From Pseudobutyrivibrio ruminis (GTDB lineage: Bacteria; Bacillota; Clostridia; Lachnospirales; Lachnospiraceae): a stretch of 64,000 nt of DNA. Each line of letters begins with the position of its first letter. The first letter of the stretch is position 1. The notes under the pieces are model-generated. The model ran no database searches, was not told the DNA's origin, and saw nothing but the letters and a program-made list of their open reading frames with translations. Position numbers and translations under genes: made by a program. The stretch covers positions 1 through 64,000 of the forward strand of contig NZ_SVET01000007.1 in the NCBI RefSeq assembly GCF_015057245.1, in the 5' to 3' direction. Positions 15,898 to 23,979 of this stretch are shown piece after piece.

Positions 15898-17679
15898 ATG
15901 GATCATAAAAAATCCTTGATTGAAAATCTAGTGGAATGGTGTGTTTATTCCATCATTGCAATGTCTATTTTTATGGATGTTGTAGCTATTTTTTCCACGG
16001 ATGTGGCACACGAGGCACCAGTGGGCTCTTTTGCAGCCCAGGATTTCAACCAAGATTGGATTTTAGAAATGGAAGATGGTACACGGGGAATCATACAATT
16101 GCCATTTTTAACGGATTTTGATGGAGAAGAAGTTTTTGTAATAACAAATACATTGCCAGATAATTTGCAGGACAACAGCAGCCTTATGTTTCGCGCAAAC
16201 ATCGAGGATGTTTATGTTTACATAGATGGCAAGCTCAGGTCAGAGTATTCCACAGAATCCATTCCATTTATGTCCTACTATATTCCTAGTGCATATGTGG
16301 TTACCAAACTATCTTCGGAAGATGCATCAAAGGAAATTACAATCAAAATCCGCGCAAAGGTGTATGGCATTATAAATGAAATAAAACTAGGCGATGGAAA
16401 TAACGTCTGGTTCAATGTAATCTATCAGAATATCCCGGTAAATCTTGCAGCCGAAATGCTTTTATCGCTGGGAATAATTCTTTTTGCGCTTTCACTTATT
16501 TTTTCAAAGTCTAATCTGAATTATAGATTGGTGTTTTATCTGAGCTTGCTTATGATAGACATCTCGATTTGGATGTTTGCGGAATCGATGATACGCCAGC
16601 TGATTTTTGCGAAGACAACCATGATTCAGTATTTTTCTTATTCATCAATGGAGCTAGTGGGAGTGCTGGCTTGCATGTATTTCGATGAAGTTCAGCATAA
16701 GTATTATCACAAATTCTATTTTATAGCGGAGCTAGTAGGCACGATTGTAATAGCCTTAAACTTCACCTTGCATTTTGCAGGATTAGTAGAGCTTTTCAAG
16801 AGTTTACCAGTAGCCCACCTGATAATGGTATTGAGCCTTTTGATGAGTGTGTGCACAATAGTCAACGATGTCCGAATAGGCAGGATAAAAGAATATCGGG
16901 TAGTAGCAGTGGGCATGGATTTGATGCTTGCTACATGTGGAATGGAGATAATTGCATTCTATACTACTGAAAATCATGCCTTTGGATTATTTGCATGCAT
17001 TGGTTTGGTATGTTTGATGATTACAACCGTGGTTCAGATTCTTGTGGATTGGACTGCAGAGACAAAGCTACGTGAAGCGGAGCGTGAAAGAGCTACCGTA
17101 AATACCATAAAGACTATTGCTGGTACAATTGATGCAAAGGATGAATACACAGGTGGTCATTCAGAGAGAGTGGGATATTATGCATCTATCCTAGCCAGGG
17201 AAATGGCTGCTGATTATGACTTTACCGAGGAAGATATTGAGCGCATTAAATACATTGGCAACATGCATGATATTGGAAAAATTGGTGTTCCTGATAGCGT
17301 CCTTAACAAAACTGAGAGGCTAAACGATGAGGAATATGAAATCATAAAGAAGCATGTAGAAATTGGATCGGCCATTATGGATGGTATGGATTCAACAATA
17401 CAGGATTTGAAGGATGGAATCAGATATCATCATGAAAGATTCGACGGCAAAGGCTATCCTGATGGCCTGAAGGAGACGGAGATTCCACTTGTAGCAAGAA
17501 TAATTTGCCTGGCGGACTGCTATGACGCTATGACATCCGATCGTGTGTACAGAAAGCGTCTGGACGATGAAACAGTTCGAGCTGAAATCCTTAGATGCGC
17601 CGGCACCCAGTTCGACCCAGCTCTGGCGGAGATATTTGTCAGGCTGCTGGATAGAGGAGATATGAAGGCGGTAAGGTAG
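15898..17679 (+). CDS. Membrane HD-GYP domain protein (cyclic di-GMP phosphodiesterase)
   Basis: An N-terminal membrane anchor precedes an extracellular beta-rich domain (about residues 40-175, similar to the 7TMR-DISM sensory modules), then about seven membrane helices (190-385), then an HD-GYP domain. The HD-GYP domain shows GGHSERVGYY, NMHDIGKIGVPDSVLNK, RYHHERFDGKGYPDGL and ARIICLADCYDAMTSDR, so the metal ligands and the GYP motif are intact. These enzymes hydrolyse cyclic di-GMP. It is probably co-transcribed with the preceding 7TM gene and ends at a strong terminator. Confidence 0.9.
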   Translation: MDHKKSLIENLVEWCVYSIIAMSIFMDVVAIFSTDVAHEAPVGSFAAQDFNQDWILEMEDGTRGIIQLPFLTDFDGEEVFVITNTLPDNLQDNSSLMFRANIEDVYVYIDGKLRSEYSTESIPFMSYYIPSAYVVTKLSSEDASKEITIKIRAKVYGIINEIKLGDGNNVWFNVIYQNIPVNLAAEMLLSLGIILFALSLIFSKSNLNYRLVFYLSLLMIDISIWMFAESMIRQLIFAKTTMIQYFSYSSMELVGVLACMYFDEVQHKYYHKFYFIAELVGTIVIALNFTLHFAGLVELFKSLPVAHLIMVLSLLMSVCTIVNDVRIGRIKEYRVVAVGMDLMLATCGMEIIAFYTTENHAFGLFACIGLVCLMITTVVQILVDWTAETKLREAERERATVNTIKTIAGTIDAKDEYTGGHSERVGYYASILAREMAADYDFTEEDIERIKYIGNMHDIGKIGVPDSVLNKTERLNDEEYEIIKKHVEIGSAIMDGMDSTIQDLKDGIRYHHERFDGKGYPDGLKETEIPLVARIICLADCYDAMTSDRVYRKRLDDETVRAEILRCAGTQFDPALAEIFVRLLDRGDMKAVR

Positions 17680-17707
17680 GATTATTTAGCATTGAGATTG
17701 GAATTGT

Positions 17708-17738
17708 AGAGCCAGTGCTTTTGCGCTGGCTCTTTTTT
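17708..17738 (+). terminator. Intrinsic terminator after the HD-GYP gene
   Basis: AGAGCCAGTGC and GCGCTGGCTCT pair with one G-T around TTTT and are followed by six T residues. Confidence 0.9.
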
Positions 17739-17796
17739 GTGGGGCGGGGTTGATTTGGGCTGGCTGCCGGTTTTGATTTGGGCTGTGCGGGCCGGG

Positions 17797-18237
17797 ACTA
17801 CTGCCTGAGAGGAGATTTTTGAATTTAGGCAGTAGTGGAATTGGCTGTGGCTACTGCCTGTGCGAGGATTTTTGGTTTTAGGCAGTAGTGGAATTGGTCG
17901 GGACTACTGCCTGAGAGAGGACTTTTGAATTTAGGCAGTAGTGGAATTGGCCGTGACTACTGCCTGGGGAGAGATTTTGAATTTAGGCAGTAGGAAAAAT
18001 GGCCTGGCTTACTATCTGGGAGAAAAATTCTATTTAAGATAGTAAGAAAGTAGGCAAAATTTACTATCTGAAACGAAAAAGCAAATCTAGAGAGTAAGAA
18101 AGCGTACAAATCTTACTATCTAAAACGAAAAAGTAAATCTAGATAGTAAGAAAGTGGAGAAAACTTACTATCTGGGATGAAAAAGAGATTCCAGAGAGTA
18201 AGAAATCAGGAAATGACTACTATCTATAAGATATAGT
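17797..18237. repeat. Tandem array of nine 52-53 bp units, each an inverted repeat
   Basis: This non-coding stretch (17740-18290) holds nine units whose left arms start at 17797, 17850, 17903, 17956, 18008, 18060, 18112, 18164 and 18216, a period of 53,53,53,52,52,52,52,52. Units 1-4 have arms ACTACTGCCT / AGGCAGTAGT (or one base shorter). Units 5-8 have CTTACTATCT / AGATAGTAAG; units 6 and 8 have AGAGAGTAAG on the right. Unit 9 is a hybrid with ACTACTATCT and a decayed right arm. The GCC-to-ATC change is matched by GGC-to-GAT, so pairing is retained. The segments between arms are also related (GTGGAATTGG), unlike CRISPR spacers. A period not divisible by three argues against coding. Confidence 0.9.
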
Positions 18238-18293
18238 TTTTGGCAGGCAGTAAAGCTTTGCTATTGATACGTGAGTAAATATAAAAAATATAG

Positions 18294-18322
18294 TTGAAGT
18301 ATAAACGTAGGATGTTTATACT
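18294..18322 (+). promoter_or_regulatory. Promoter of the cupin/acid-sugar kinase operon
   Basis: TTGAAG (18294-18299) and TATACT (18317-18322) are spaced by 17 bases. A 13-bp operator-like palindrome occupies the end of the spacer up to the -10 hexamer. Confidence 0.75.
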
Positions 18323-18344
18323 GAAGAAAAGAACATCCATTGCT
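18304..18344. promoter_or_regulatory. Two operator copies at the first catabolic promoter
   Basis: AACGTAGGATGTT (18304-18316) lies within the promoter spacer and AACATCCATTGCT (18332-18344) starts just after the expected transcription start. They are degenerate copies of the palindrome AACAT-AGG-ATGTT that occurs perfectly at 20178, 20208 and 20281. The FadR-type regulator encoded in the cluster at 23980 is the likely ligand-responsive repressor. This link is inferred from co-location. Confidence 0.6.
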
Positions 18345-18377
18345 TGCTAATAATTAAATATAGTGAGGTAAGGTGGG

Positions 18378-18731
18378 ATGATAATACGAAAGCGAAATAG
18401 TATTTCACCTACCCCTATTGAGCATTGTATGGGAGGCGAAGGTACTGTCATGATGGAACGTCTTCTTGAAGGTTCGGATGAAATGCTTAATAAGGGTAGA
18501 GCTTATGTACGTCATACTCTTAATCCTGGAGTTACTATAGGTAAACATACTCATGAGGGTGAGATGGAAAGTATGGTTATAATCTCAGGAAGAGCCAAAC
18601 ATATTATTAATGGTGTTACTCAAGAGCTTGAGGCAGGAGATATAATAGTTGCTCAACCTGGAGATACTCATGAGATAGCTCAAACAGGAAAAGAACCTTT
18701 GGTTTTAATTGCACAGGTTCTTTTTGAATAG
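18378..18731 (+). CDS. Small cupin-domain protein
   Basis: A 117-residue single cupin barrel. The metal-binding motif 1 is visible as IGKHTHEGEMESMVIISG (two His and a Glu) and motif 2 as GDIIVAQPGDTHEI. Such proteins often bind or isomerise small acid metabolites, or act as ligand sensors; the substrate cannot be read from sequence. GTGAGG lies 9 bases before the ATG. It is the first gene of the catabolic operon, nine bases before the DUF1537 kinase. Confidence 0.88.
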   Translation: MIIRKRNSISPTPIEHCMGGEGTVMMERLLEGSDEMLNKGRAYVRHTLNPGVTIGKHTHEGEMESMVIISGRAKHIINGVTQELEAGDIIVAQPGDTHEIAQTGKEPLVLIAQVLFE

Positions 18732-18740
18732 GAGAAGTGT

Positions 18741-20165
18741 ATGAATGAAAAAATAATAAGTGCTGATATTTTGGACTCTTTTACAAATCCTGATAGAACG
18801 ACAATTGATAAACTATTGGCAGATGAGTTTTTGTCAGCAAATATAAAAATAGTTGTTTTGGATGATGATCCTACTGGCGTTCAAACGGTTCATGATGTTT
18901 CAGTTTATACAAACTGGAGTATAGAAAGCATTCGCGAGGGTTTTTCAGAGAATAATCGTCTTTTCTTCATACTGACAAATTCACGTGGATTTACCGAGGA
19001 ACAAACACGGAAAGCACATATAGAAATCGCAGAAAATGTTAATAAAGTAGCGAAGGAATTCAACTGTGATTATATAATTATATCTCGTGGAGATTCTACT
19101 TTAAGAGGTCATTATCCTTTAGAAACACAATTGCTAAAAGAAGTTTCAGAGGAAAATGGCGTAGCCATTGATGGAGAAATTATATGTCCTTATTTCAAAG
19201 AGGGCGGACGGTTCACAATTAACGATGTTCATTATGTAAAATATGGTAATGAGCTTGTACCAGCAGCACAAACCGAATTCGCTAAGGATGAAACTTTTGG
19301 ATATGCAAAGAGCAATCTATGTGAATATGTGGAAGAAAAGACAAAAGGAGCATTCACTGCAAATTCATGTAAATCTATTTCTTTGGAACAATTGAAAAAC
19401 TGTAAGTACGATGAAATAGAAGCGATACTTATGGATTCTAAAGATTTTAACAAAATAATTGTTAATGCGATAAGTGATGAGGATGTAGAAGTTTTTGCAA
19501 TTGCGTTGTATCGAGCAATGAAAAAGGGGAAACATTTTGTTATACGATGCGCAGCTGCACTAGTTAAAGCTATTGGTAATGTAAGTGACAAACCAATACT
19601 CACTAGAGAAGAATTGCGTTCATCTGATAATTCTGCTGGTGGGATAATAGTTGTAGGAAGTCATACAAAAAAGACTACTGCACAATTGGAAAAATTAAAG
19701 GGAATAAAAGGTATTGAATTCATAGAGATGGATTCAGATTTAGTCTTAGAATCAGGAGCACTTGAGAAAGAGGTAGACAACATCCTATGTAAGGAAGAAG
19801 AGCTCTTGAAAAAAGGGATTACTGTGTGTGTTTCTACAAAGCGAAACTTGCTTAAAGTAGATAATGATACCCCAGAGGAGGCCTTACTAAGATCGATAAA
19901 AATAAGTGATGCGTTAAAGGACTGTGTTGGCAGATTAACGGTAAAACCATCCTTTATTGTTGCAAAGGGAGGAATTACCTCAAGCGACGTAGGAATCAAG
20001 GCATTACAAGTAAAAAAGGCTATAGTGATGGGGCAAATACAGCCAGGAGTTCCTGTGTGGAAAACAGGAAATGAATCAAAGTTTGCGGATATTCCGTATG
20101 TGATTTTCCCTGGAAATGTTGGGGCTGAAAACACTTTAAAAGAAGCAGTGTCAACTTTAATTTAA
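18741..20165 (+). CDS. Four-carbon acid sugar kinase family protein (DUF1537)
   Basis: The family phosphorylates four-carbon acid sugars such as threonate, erythronate or 3-oxo-tetronate (DtnK/OtnK). The N-terminal substrate-binding domain is recognised from VVLDDDPTGVQTVHDV and IIISRGDSTLRGHYPLETQ. The C-terminal ATP-binding domain includes VAKGGITSSDVGIKAL and the late segment IPYVIFPGNVGAENTLKEAV. The 474-residue length is a little above average. Known pathways pair this kinase with PdxA2 or an OtnC aldolase; neither is found here, and a BKACE-type enzyme is present instead. The exact substrate is therefore unknown. Confidence 0.9.
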   Translation: MNEKIISADILDSFTNPDRTTIDKLLADEFLSANIKIVVLDDDPTGVQTVHDVSVYTNWSIESIREGFSENNRLFFILTNSRGFTEEQTRKAHIEIAENVNKVAKEFNCDYIIISRGDSTLRGHYPLETQLLKEVSEENGVAIDGEIICPYFKEGGRFTINDVHYVKYGNELVPAAQTEFAKDETFGYAKSNLCEYVEEKTKGAFTANSCKSISLEQLKNCKYDEIEAILMDSKDFNKIIVNAISDEDVEVFAIALYRAMKKGKHFVIRCAAALVKAIGNVSDKPILTREELRSSDNSAGGIIVVGSHTKKTTAQLEKLKGIKGIEFIEMDSDLVLESGALEKEVDNILCKEEELLKKGITVCVSTKRNLLKVDNDTPEEALLRSIKISDALKDCVGRLTVKPSFIVAKGGITSSDVGIKALQVKKAIVMGQIQPGVPVWKTGNESKFADIPYVIFPGNVGAENTLKEAVSTLI

Positions 20166-20177
20166 TAGTAAAGATGT

Positions 20178-20220
20178 AACATCCTATGTTTTGTAATCAA
20201 TTAACAAAACATAGGATGTT
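20178..20220 (+). terminator. Hairpin whose two arms are both perfect operator copies
   Basis: AACATCCTATGTTTTG (20178-20193) and CAAAACATAGGATGTT (20205-20220) form a perfect 16-bp stem with an 11-base loop, followed by TTCTTATTTGTTTTT. The T-run is weak but the position directly after the kinase stop codon suits a terminator or attenuator. Each arm holds the 13-bp palindrome AACAT-N3-ATGTT, so the same DNA could also bind the cluster's regulator. Confidence 0.65.
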
Positions 20221-20280
20221 TTCTTATTTGTTTTTGCTAATTTACACAAATGTGATAATGTGTAAGAATTGAATTAAGCA

Positions 20281-20293
20281 AACATAGGATGTT
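20281..20293. promoter_or_regulatory. Operator copy upstream of the racemase-TRAP operon
   Basis: AACATAGGATGTT is a perfect copy of the cluster palindrome, placed 37 bases before the racemase-like gene. A GATAAT at 20254-20259 upstream could be a -10 element, which would put the operator just downstream of the transcription start. Confidence 0.6.
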
Positions 20294-20329
20294 CAATAGC
20301 AAGTTAAAAAGAAAGGAGAATAATAATCA

Positions 20330-21007
20330 ATGAAAGTAGGACTGGTATATACAAGTACTACGCCAGAGCTAATTGAACTCGTAGAAGAAGAGGTAAAAAA
20401 GCAATTAGGTGAGGATGTGGAACTGTATAGCATTCAAGACCCATCGATTCTTGCAGATACTCGAGATGCAGGGTATGTAACAACAAATGCAGCTGCTAGA
20501 CTTATAACAATGTATATGCAGGCAGCACAAGAGGGATGCGATGCAATTATTAATCTTTGCTCATCAGTTGGGGAGGTCGCGGATAGCGCACAGGATGTAG
20601 CTAATTATATTGGAGTCCCTATTGTAAGGGTAGATGAAGAAATGTGTCGAGATGCGGTGAGAAGTGGCACTCGAGTAGGGGTTATGGCAACTTTGCCAAC
20701 AACATTAGAACCTACAAAGAATACTATTAAAAGAATGAGCCGTGAATGTGGAAAACATGTTGAGCTGGTGGACTGCTTGGTAGAAGGAGCTTTTGGTTTA
20801 AATCAAGAAGAGTTTAAACAAAGAATGGCTGATTCAGCTAAACAAATAGCAGACAAGGTTGACGTAATTGTTTTTGCACAGGGAAGCATGGCGTACTGCG
20901 AGGAATATATTGAAAAATTATTTGGGGTAAAAGTTGTTTCAAGTCCTCGTTTTGGAGCAAAAGAATTGAAGAAGGCACTAATAAAAAAAGGTTGTATAGC
21001 AGAGTAA
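20330..21007 (+). CDS. Asp/Glu/hydantoin racemase-superfamily protein
   Basis: A 225-residue member of the Asp/Glu racemase superfamily, which includes racemases, maleate isomerases and decarboxylases using one or two cysteines. The likely catalytic cysteines are in IINLCSSVGEVAD and LVDCLVEGAFGL. TRVGVMATLPTTLEPT is the typical central strand-loop. AAAGGAG precedes the ATG. The family also includes proteins that epimerise or isomerise hydroxy acids, so here it may convert the imported compound into the right isomer for the kinase. That role is inferred from the cluster. Confidence 0.82.
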   Translation: MKVGLVYTSTTPELIELVEEEVKKQLGEDVELYSIQDPSILADTRDAGYVTTNAAARLITMYMQAAQEGCDAIINLCSSVGEVADSAQDVANYIGVPIVRVDEEMCRDAVRSGTRVGVMATLPTTLEPTKNTIKRMSRECGKHVELVDCLVEGAFGLNQEEFKQRMADSAKQIADKVDVIVFAQGSMAYCEEYIEKLFGVKVVSSPRFGAKELKKALIKKGCIAE

Positions 21008-21046
21008 CAGTGTGAAATGAATGGGGTTAAATAAAGGAGAAAAGTT

Positions 21047-22105
21047 ATGCATAAAAAATTATTATCTTTAATAGTTGTTGCAACAATGGGGTTATCTTTA
21101 ATGGCTTGTGGTTCAAATTCTGGCACTACTGCAGAAGCAGGGACAAGCGATACAACTACATCTGAAAGTGAAGCAAGTGGCGATATGCCAGAGGTTACAA
21201 TTAAATTAGGATTCTCAACAAACGAGGAGGATCCTAGAGCTAAAGCAGCTACTCAGTTTAAGGAAGAAGTTGAAGAAAAAACAGGAGGAGCTGTTACAGT
21301 TGAATTATATCCATCAGGACAGCTTGGTGGAGATGCAGATTTAATAAATTCAATTTCATTGGATTCAGGTACAGTAGATGTCATTATCACTGATGCATCA
21401 AACTTTGCAACATATGAGCCATTGATGGGAATCTCAGCATTGCCATTCCAGTTTGAAGATTTTGATGAAGCCTGGGCATTTATGGATAGTGACATAGAAG
21501 CAGAGGCAGAAGCTGGACTTATAGATCAGAACATGAGAGTACTGGCTCATTATTGTAATGGTTTCCGTTGTGTTACAAATAGTAAGGGGCCTATCGAATC
21601 ACCAGATGATATGAAAGGATTACTAATTCGTACCCCAGAGAATCCTGTTATTATGTCTACAATGACAGCGCTTGGAGCAAATCCTCAGCCTTTATCATTC
21701 GCTGAGTTATATCAGGCATTACAGCAGGGCACATATGATGCACAGGAAAATCCTATTCCAGTAATTTACAATAACAATTTGTACGAGGTACAGGAATATT
21801 TATCAGTTACAAATCATATTTACTCAGGTATGTGCTTCACAATTGCTGAAAGCACATGGCAGAAATTATCAGCAGAGGAACAGGAAATTGTTGAGGCAGC
21901 GGCAAAATCTTCTGCAGATTATGATAGAGAGTTAAACAAACAGCAGACAGAAGACTTGGTAGCAGAACTAGAAGCAGCAGGAATGAAGATTAATTATCCA
22001 GATCTCGAACCATTCGCAGAAGCTACAGAATCAGTTCTTACAGACAATGCTTCAACATACGGTGATTTATTAACAGAGTTGGAGTCTTGGAAGGCATCAA
22101 GATAA
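21047..22105 (+). CDS. TRAP transporter solute-binding protein (DctP family)
   Basis: The extracytoplasmic receptor of a sodium-coupled TRAP transporter. The lipobox is LSLMACGSN, followed by a low-complexity Gly/Ser/Thr linker, so it is lipid-anchored as expected in Gram-positive cells. The conserved segment LIRTPENPVIMSTMTALGA contains the arginine that usually grips the carboxylate of the ligand, and QALQQGTYDAQENP is the other family signature. The ligand is probably an organic or sugar acid. It is followed by the small and large membrane subunits. Confidence 0.92.
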   Translation: MHKKLLSLIVVATMGLSLMACGSNSGTTAEAGTSDTTTSESEASGDMPEVTIKLGFSTNEEDPRAKAATQFKEEVEEKTGGAVTVELYPSGQLGGDADLINSISLDSGTVDVIITDASNFATYEPLMGISALPFQFEDFDEAWAFMDSDIEAEAEAGLIDQNMRVLAHYCNGFRCVTNSKGPIESPDDMKGLLIRTPENPVIMSTMTALGANPQPLSFAELYQALQQGTYDAQENPIPVIYNNNLYEVQEYLSVTNHIYSGMCFTIAESTWQKLSAEEQEIVEAAAKSSADYDRELNKQQTEDLVAELEAAGMKINYPDLEPFAEATESVLTDNASTYGDLLTELESWKASR

Positions 22106-22126
22106 TTAATAGATTACGTATAAATG

Positions 22127-22148
22127 TAGGGCAGCAATAGCTGCCCTA
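22127..22148 (+). other. Intercistronic stem-loop between dctP and dctQ genes
   Basis: TAGGGCAGC and GCTGCCCTA form a perfect 9-bp stem with a 4-base loop, without a T-run. Such hairpins after a binding-protein gene commonly stabilise the upstream message or reduce read-through, giving more receptor than membrane subunits. Confidence 0.7.
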
Positions 22149-22166
22149 TATAAAAGGAGTAATGTC

Positions 22167-22655
22167 ATGATAAAAGCGAAAGAGTGGATGGAAAAGATAT
22201 CAATTGTCATTTCTTCGGTAATGACAGCTGCTATGATAATCATACTATTTGTTAATGTTGTTTTACGTTATATACCAGGGATTGGCGGATTCAAGTGGTA
22301 TATGGAATCAAGCCAGTACCTAAATGTTTGGGCAATGCTTTTAATTGGTGCTCAAATTACAGTTACAGGAACACACTTAAAAGTAGAAGTGCTAGATTCC
22401 TTAGTTGCAAATAATAAGTTGGCGACAAAAGTTGTTAAGGTTATCAGAGGAATTTTTATTACATTATTCTACTTAGCAATTGCATATAGCGGATGGATGC
22501 TTGCATCCAAAGCAAAACAAGCTATTTCTACAATGCCTTCTTTTACAATGGGACAGGTATATATAATGTTTCCAATTGCTGGAATAATATGTGCGGTGGC
22601 TTCAGTGATAAACATTATTATAGTGATACTAGATAATGAGAAGGGGGGAGAATAG
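22167..22655 (+). CDS. TRAP transporter small membrane subunit (DctQ family)
   Basis: A 162-residue protein with four predicted membrane helices (about residues 15-37, 50-68, 90-110 and 130-153). The pattern NVVLRYIPG...WYMESSQYLNVWAMLLIG is characteristic of DctQ. It bridges the receptor and the large DctM subunit, whose gene begins two bases after its stop. AAAAGGAG precedes the ATG. Confidence 0.9.
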   Translation: MIKAKEWMEKISIVISSVMTAAMIIILFVNVVLRYIPGIGGFKWYMESSQYLNVWAMLLIGAQITVTGTHLKVEVLDSLVANNKLATKVVKVIRGIFITLFYLAIAYSGWMLASKAKQAISTMPSFTMGQVYIMFPIAGIICAVASVINIIIVILDNEKGGE

Positions 22656-22657
22656 GC

Positions 22658-23935
22658 ATGATTGCTTGGCTATTAATATCATTTTTTGTTTTGTTATTTA
22701 TGGGTGTGCCTATTGCGATGGCACTTGGTTTATCAGCAATCGGTGGCATACTTTTTATGGGCGGTGGAAATATTGTTACGGTTTCTCAGAGAGCCTTTGA
22801 GGGAATGAACAGCTTTACATTATTAGCTATTCCTCTATATACCTTTGCTGGGTTTACCATGAGCAAGGGTGGTATTTCAAAACGTTTGATGGATTTCTGC
22901 TATTCAATAGTTGGTCATATCACAGGTGGTTTAGCCCACGTGAATGTCTTGTCTTCAATGATATTCGCAGGAATATCAGGATCTGCTGTAGCAGACACAG
23001 CAGGTGTTTCTGGAATGTTTATGCCAGAGATGGTGAAGAAAGGATATTCAAAAAAATTTACAACATCTGTAACGGCAATATCTTCAACTATAGGTATTAT
23101 CATTCCTCCTTCAATTCCTATGGTTGTAATTGCTGGAATCTGTGGTATATCAACAGGAAAGCTGTTTTTAGGAGGAATTTTACCAGGAATAATTCTGGGA
23201 CTTGCACAAATGGTAGTGTCATATTTTATTGCAAAAAAAGAGGGCGTACCAAAGGAACCTGGAAAGTTTTCGATTAAAGAAGTAGGAAAGGGATTTATAG
23301 GAAGTTTACCAGCACTATTAATGCCAATTATCATTGTAGGAACAATTATAACGGGTATCGTTAGTCCAACTGAGGCTGGTGTAATAGCAGTTGTATATGG
23401 TCTTTTTGCAGGGGGAATTATTTACAAAGAACTTAAATGGGAAGATATAAAATTTGCAATGGTAGAGACAGTAAAGACCAGTGGAAAAATCTTTATTGTA
23501 ATAGCAGCTGCAAAGCTTTATACAGTAATGCTTACTACTGCAGGATTTGATAAGTGGCTTGCAGGTAAGATGCTTGGATTTACAACAAATCCAACTATCA
23601 TCCTTATTATGATTCTTCTAATATTCTTCATTGTTACAATGTTCATGGAGTCAATTGCTACTTTGACATTGTTTATGCCTATACTATATCCAATTGCAAC
23701 AAATGTAGGAATTGATCCAATAGTAATGAGTGTGTTAATTACTGTAGTAATAGGAGTTGGCCTAGTTACGCCACCTGTTGGAATGTGTATATATGTAGCA
23801 TGCGATTTGATGAATCTAAAGGTTGGAGAAGTGTTCCCTAAACTATGTCCATTTTTATTCGCAACGCTATTATGCATAATTCTTTTCATTGCATGCCCAT
23901 GGCTAATAACCGCGCCAGGCTTGCTGATGAAATAG
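22658..23935 (+). CDS. TRAP transporter large membrane subunit (DctM family)
   Basis: The 425-residue transport subunit with 11-13 membrane helices. Typical DctM segments are GVPIAMALGLSAIGG, SGSAVADTAGVSGMFMPEM, PPSIPMVVIAG and GLVTPPVGMCIYVA. GGGGGGAG precedes the ATG. Together with the DctP and DctQ homologues it forms a complete importer. The next gene, after 44 bases, encodes the probable regulator. Confidence 0.94.
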   Translation: MIAWLLISFFVLLFMGVPIAMALGLSAIGGILFMGGGNIVTVSQRAFEGMNSFTLLAIPLYTFAGFTMSKGGISKRLMDFCYSIVGHITGGLAHVNVLSSMIFAGISGSAVADTAGVSGMFMPEMVKKGYSKKFTTSVTAISSTIGIIIPPSIPMVVIAGICGISTGKLFLGGILPGIILGLAQMVVSYFIAKKEGVPKEPGKFSIKEVGKGFIGSLPALLMPIIIVGTIITGIVSPTEAGVIAVVYGLFAGGIIYKELKWEDIKFAMVETVKTSGKIFIVIAAAKLYTVMLTTAGFDKWLAGKMLGFTTNPTIILIMILLIFFIVTMFMESIATLTLFMPILYPIATNVGIDPIVMSVLITVVIGVGLVTPPVGMCIYVACDLMNLKVGEVFPKLCPFLFATLLCIILFIACPWLITAPGLLMK

Positions 23936-23979
23936 CTAAAGAAGTATACTATAAAGAAAAAGCATAGGAGTATTAATTA

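Noticed and set aside
17797..18237. CRISPR array
   Set aside because: Period is regular, but the segments between arms are related to each other, the arms themselves vary in a paired manner, and there are no cas genes nearby.
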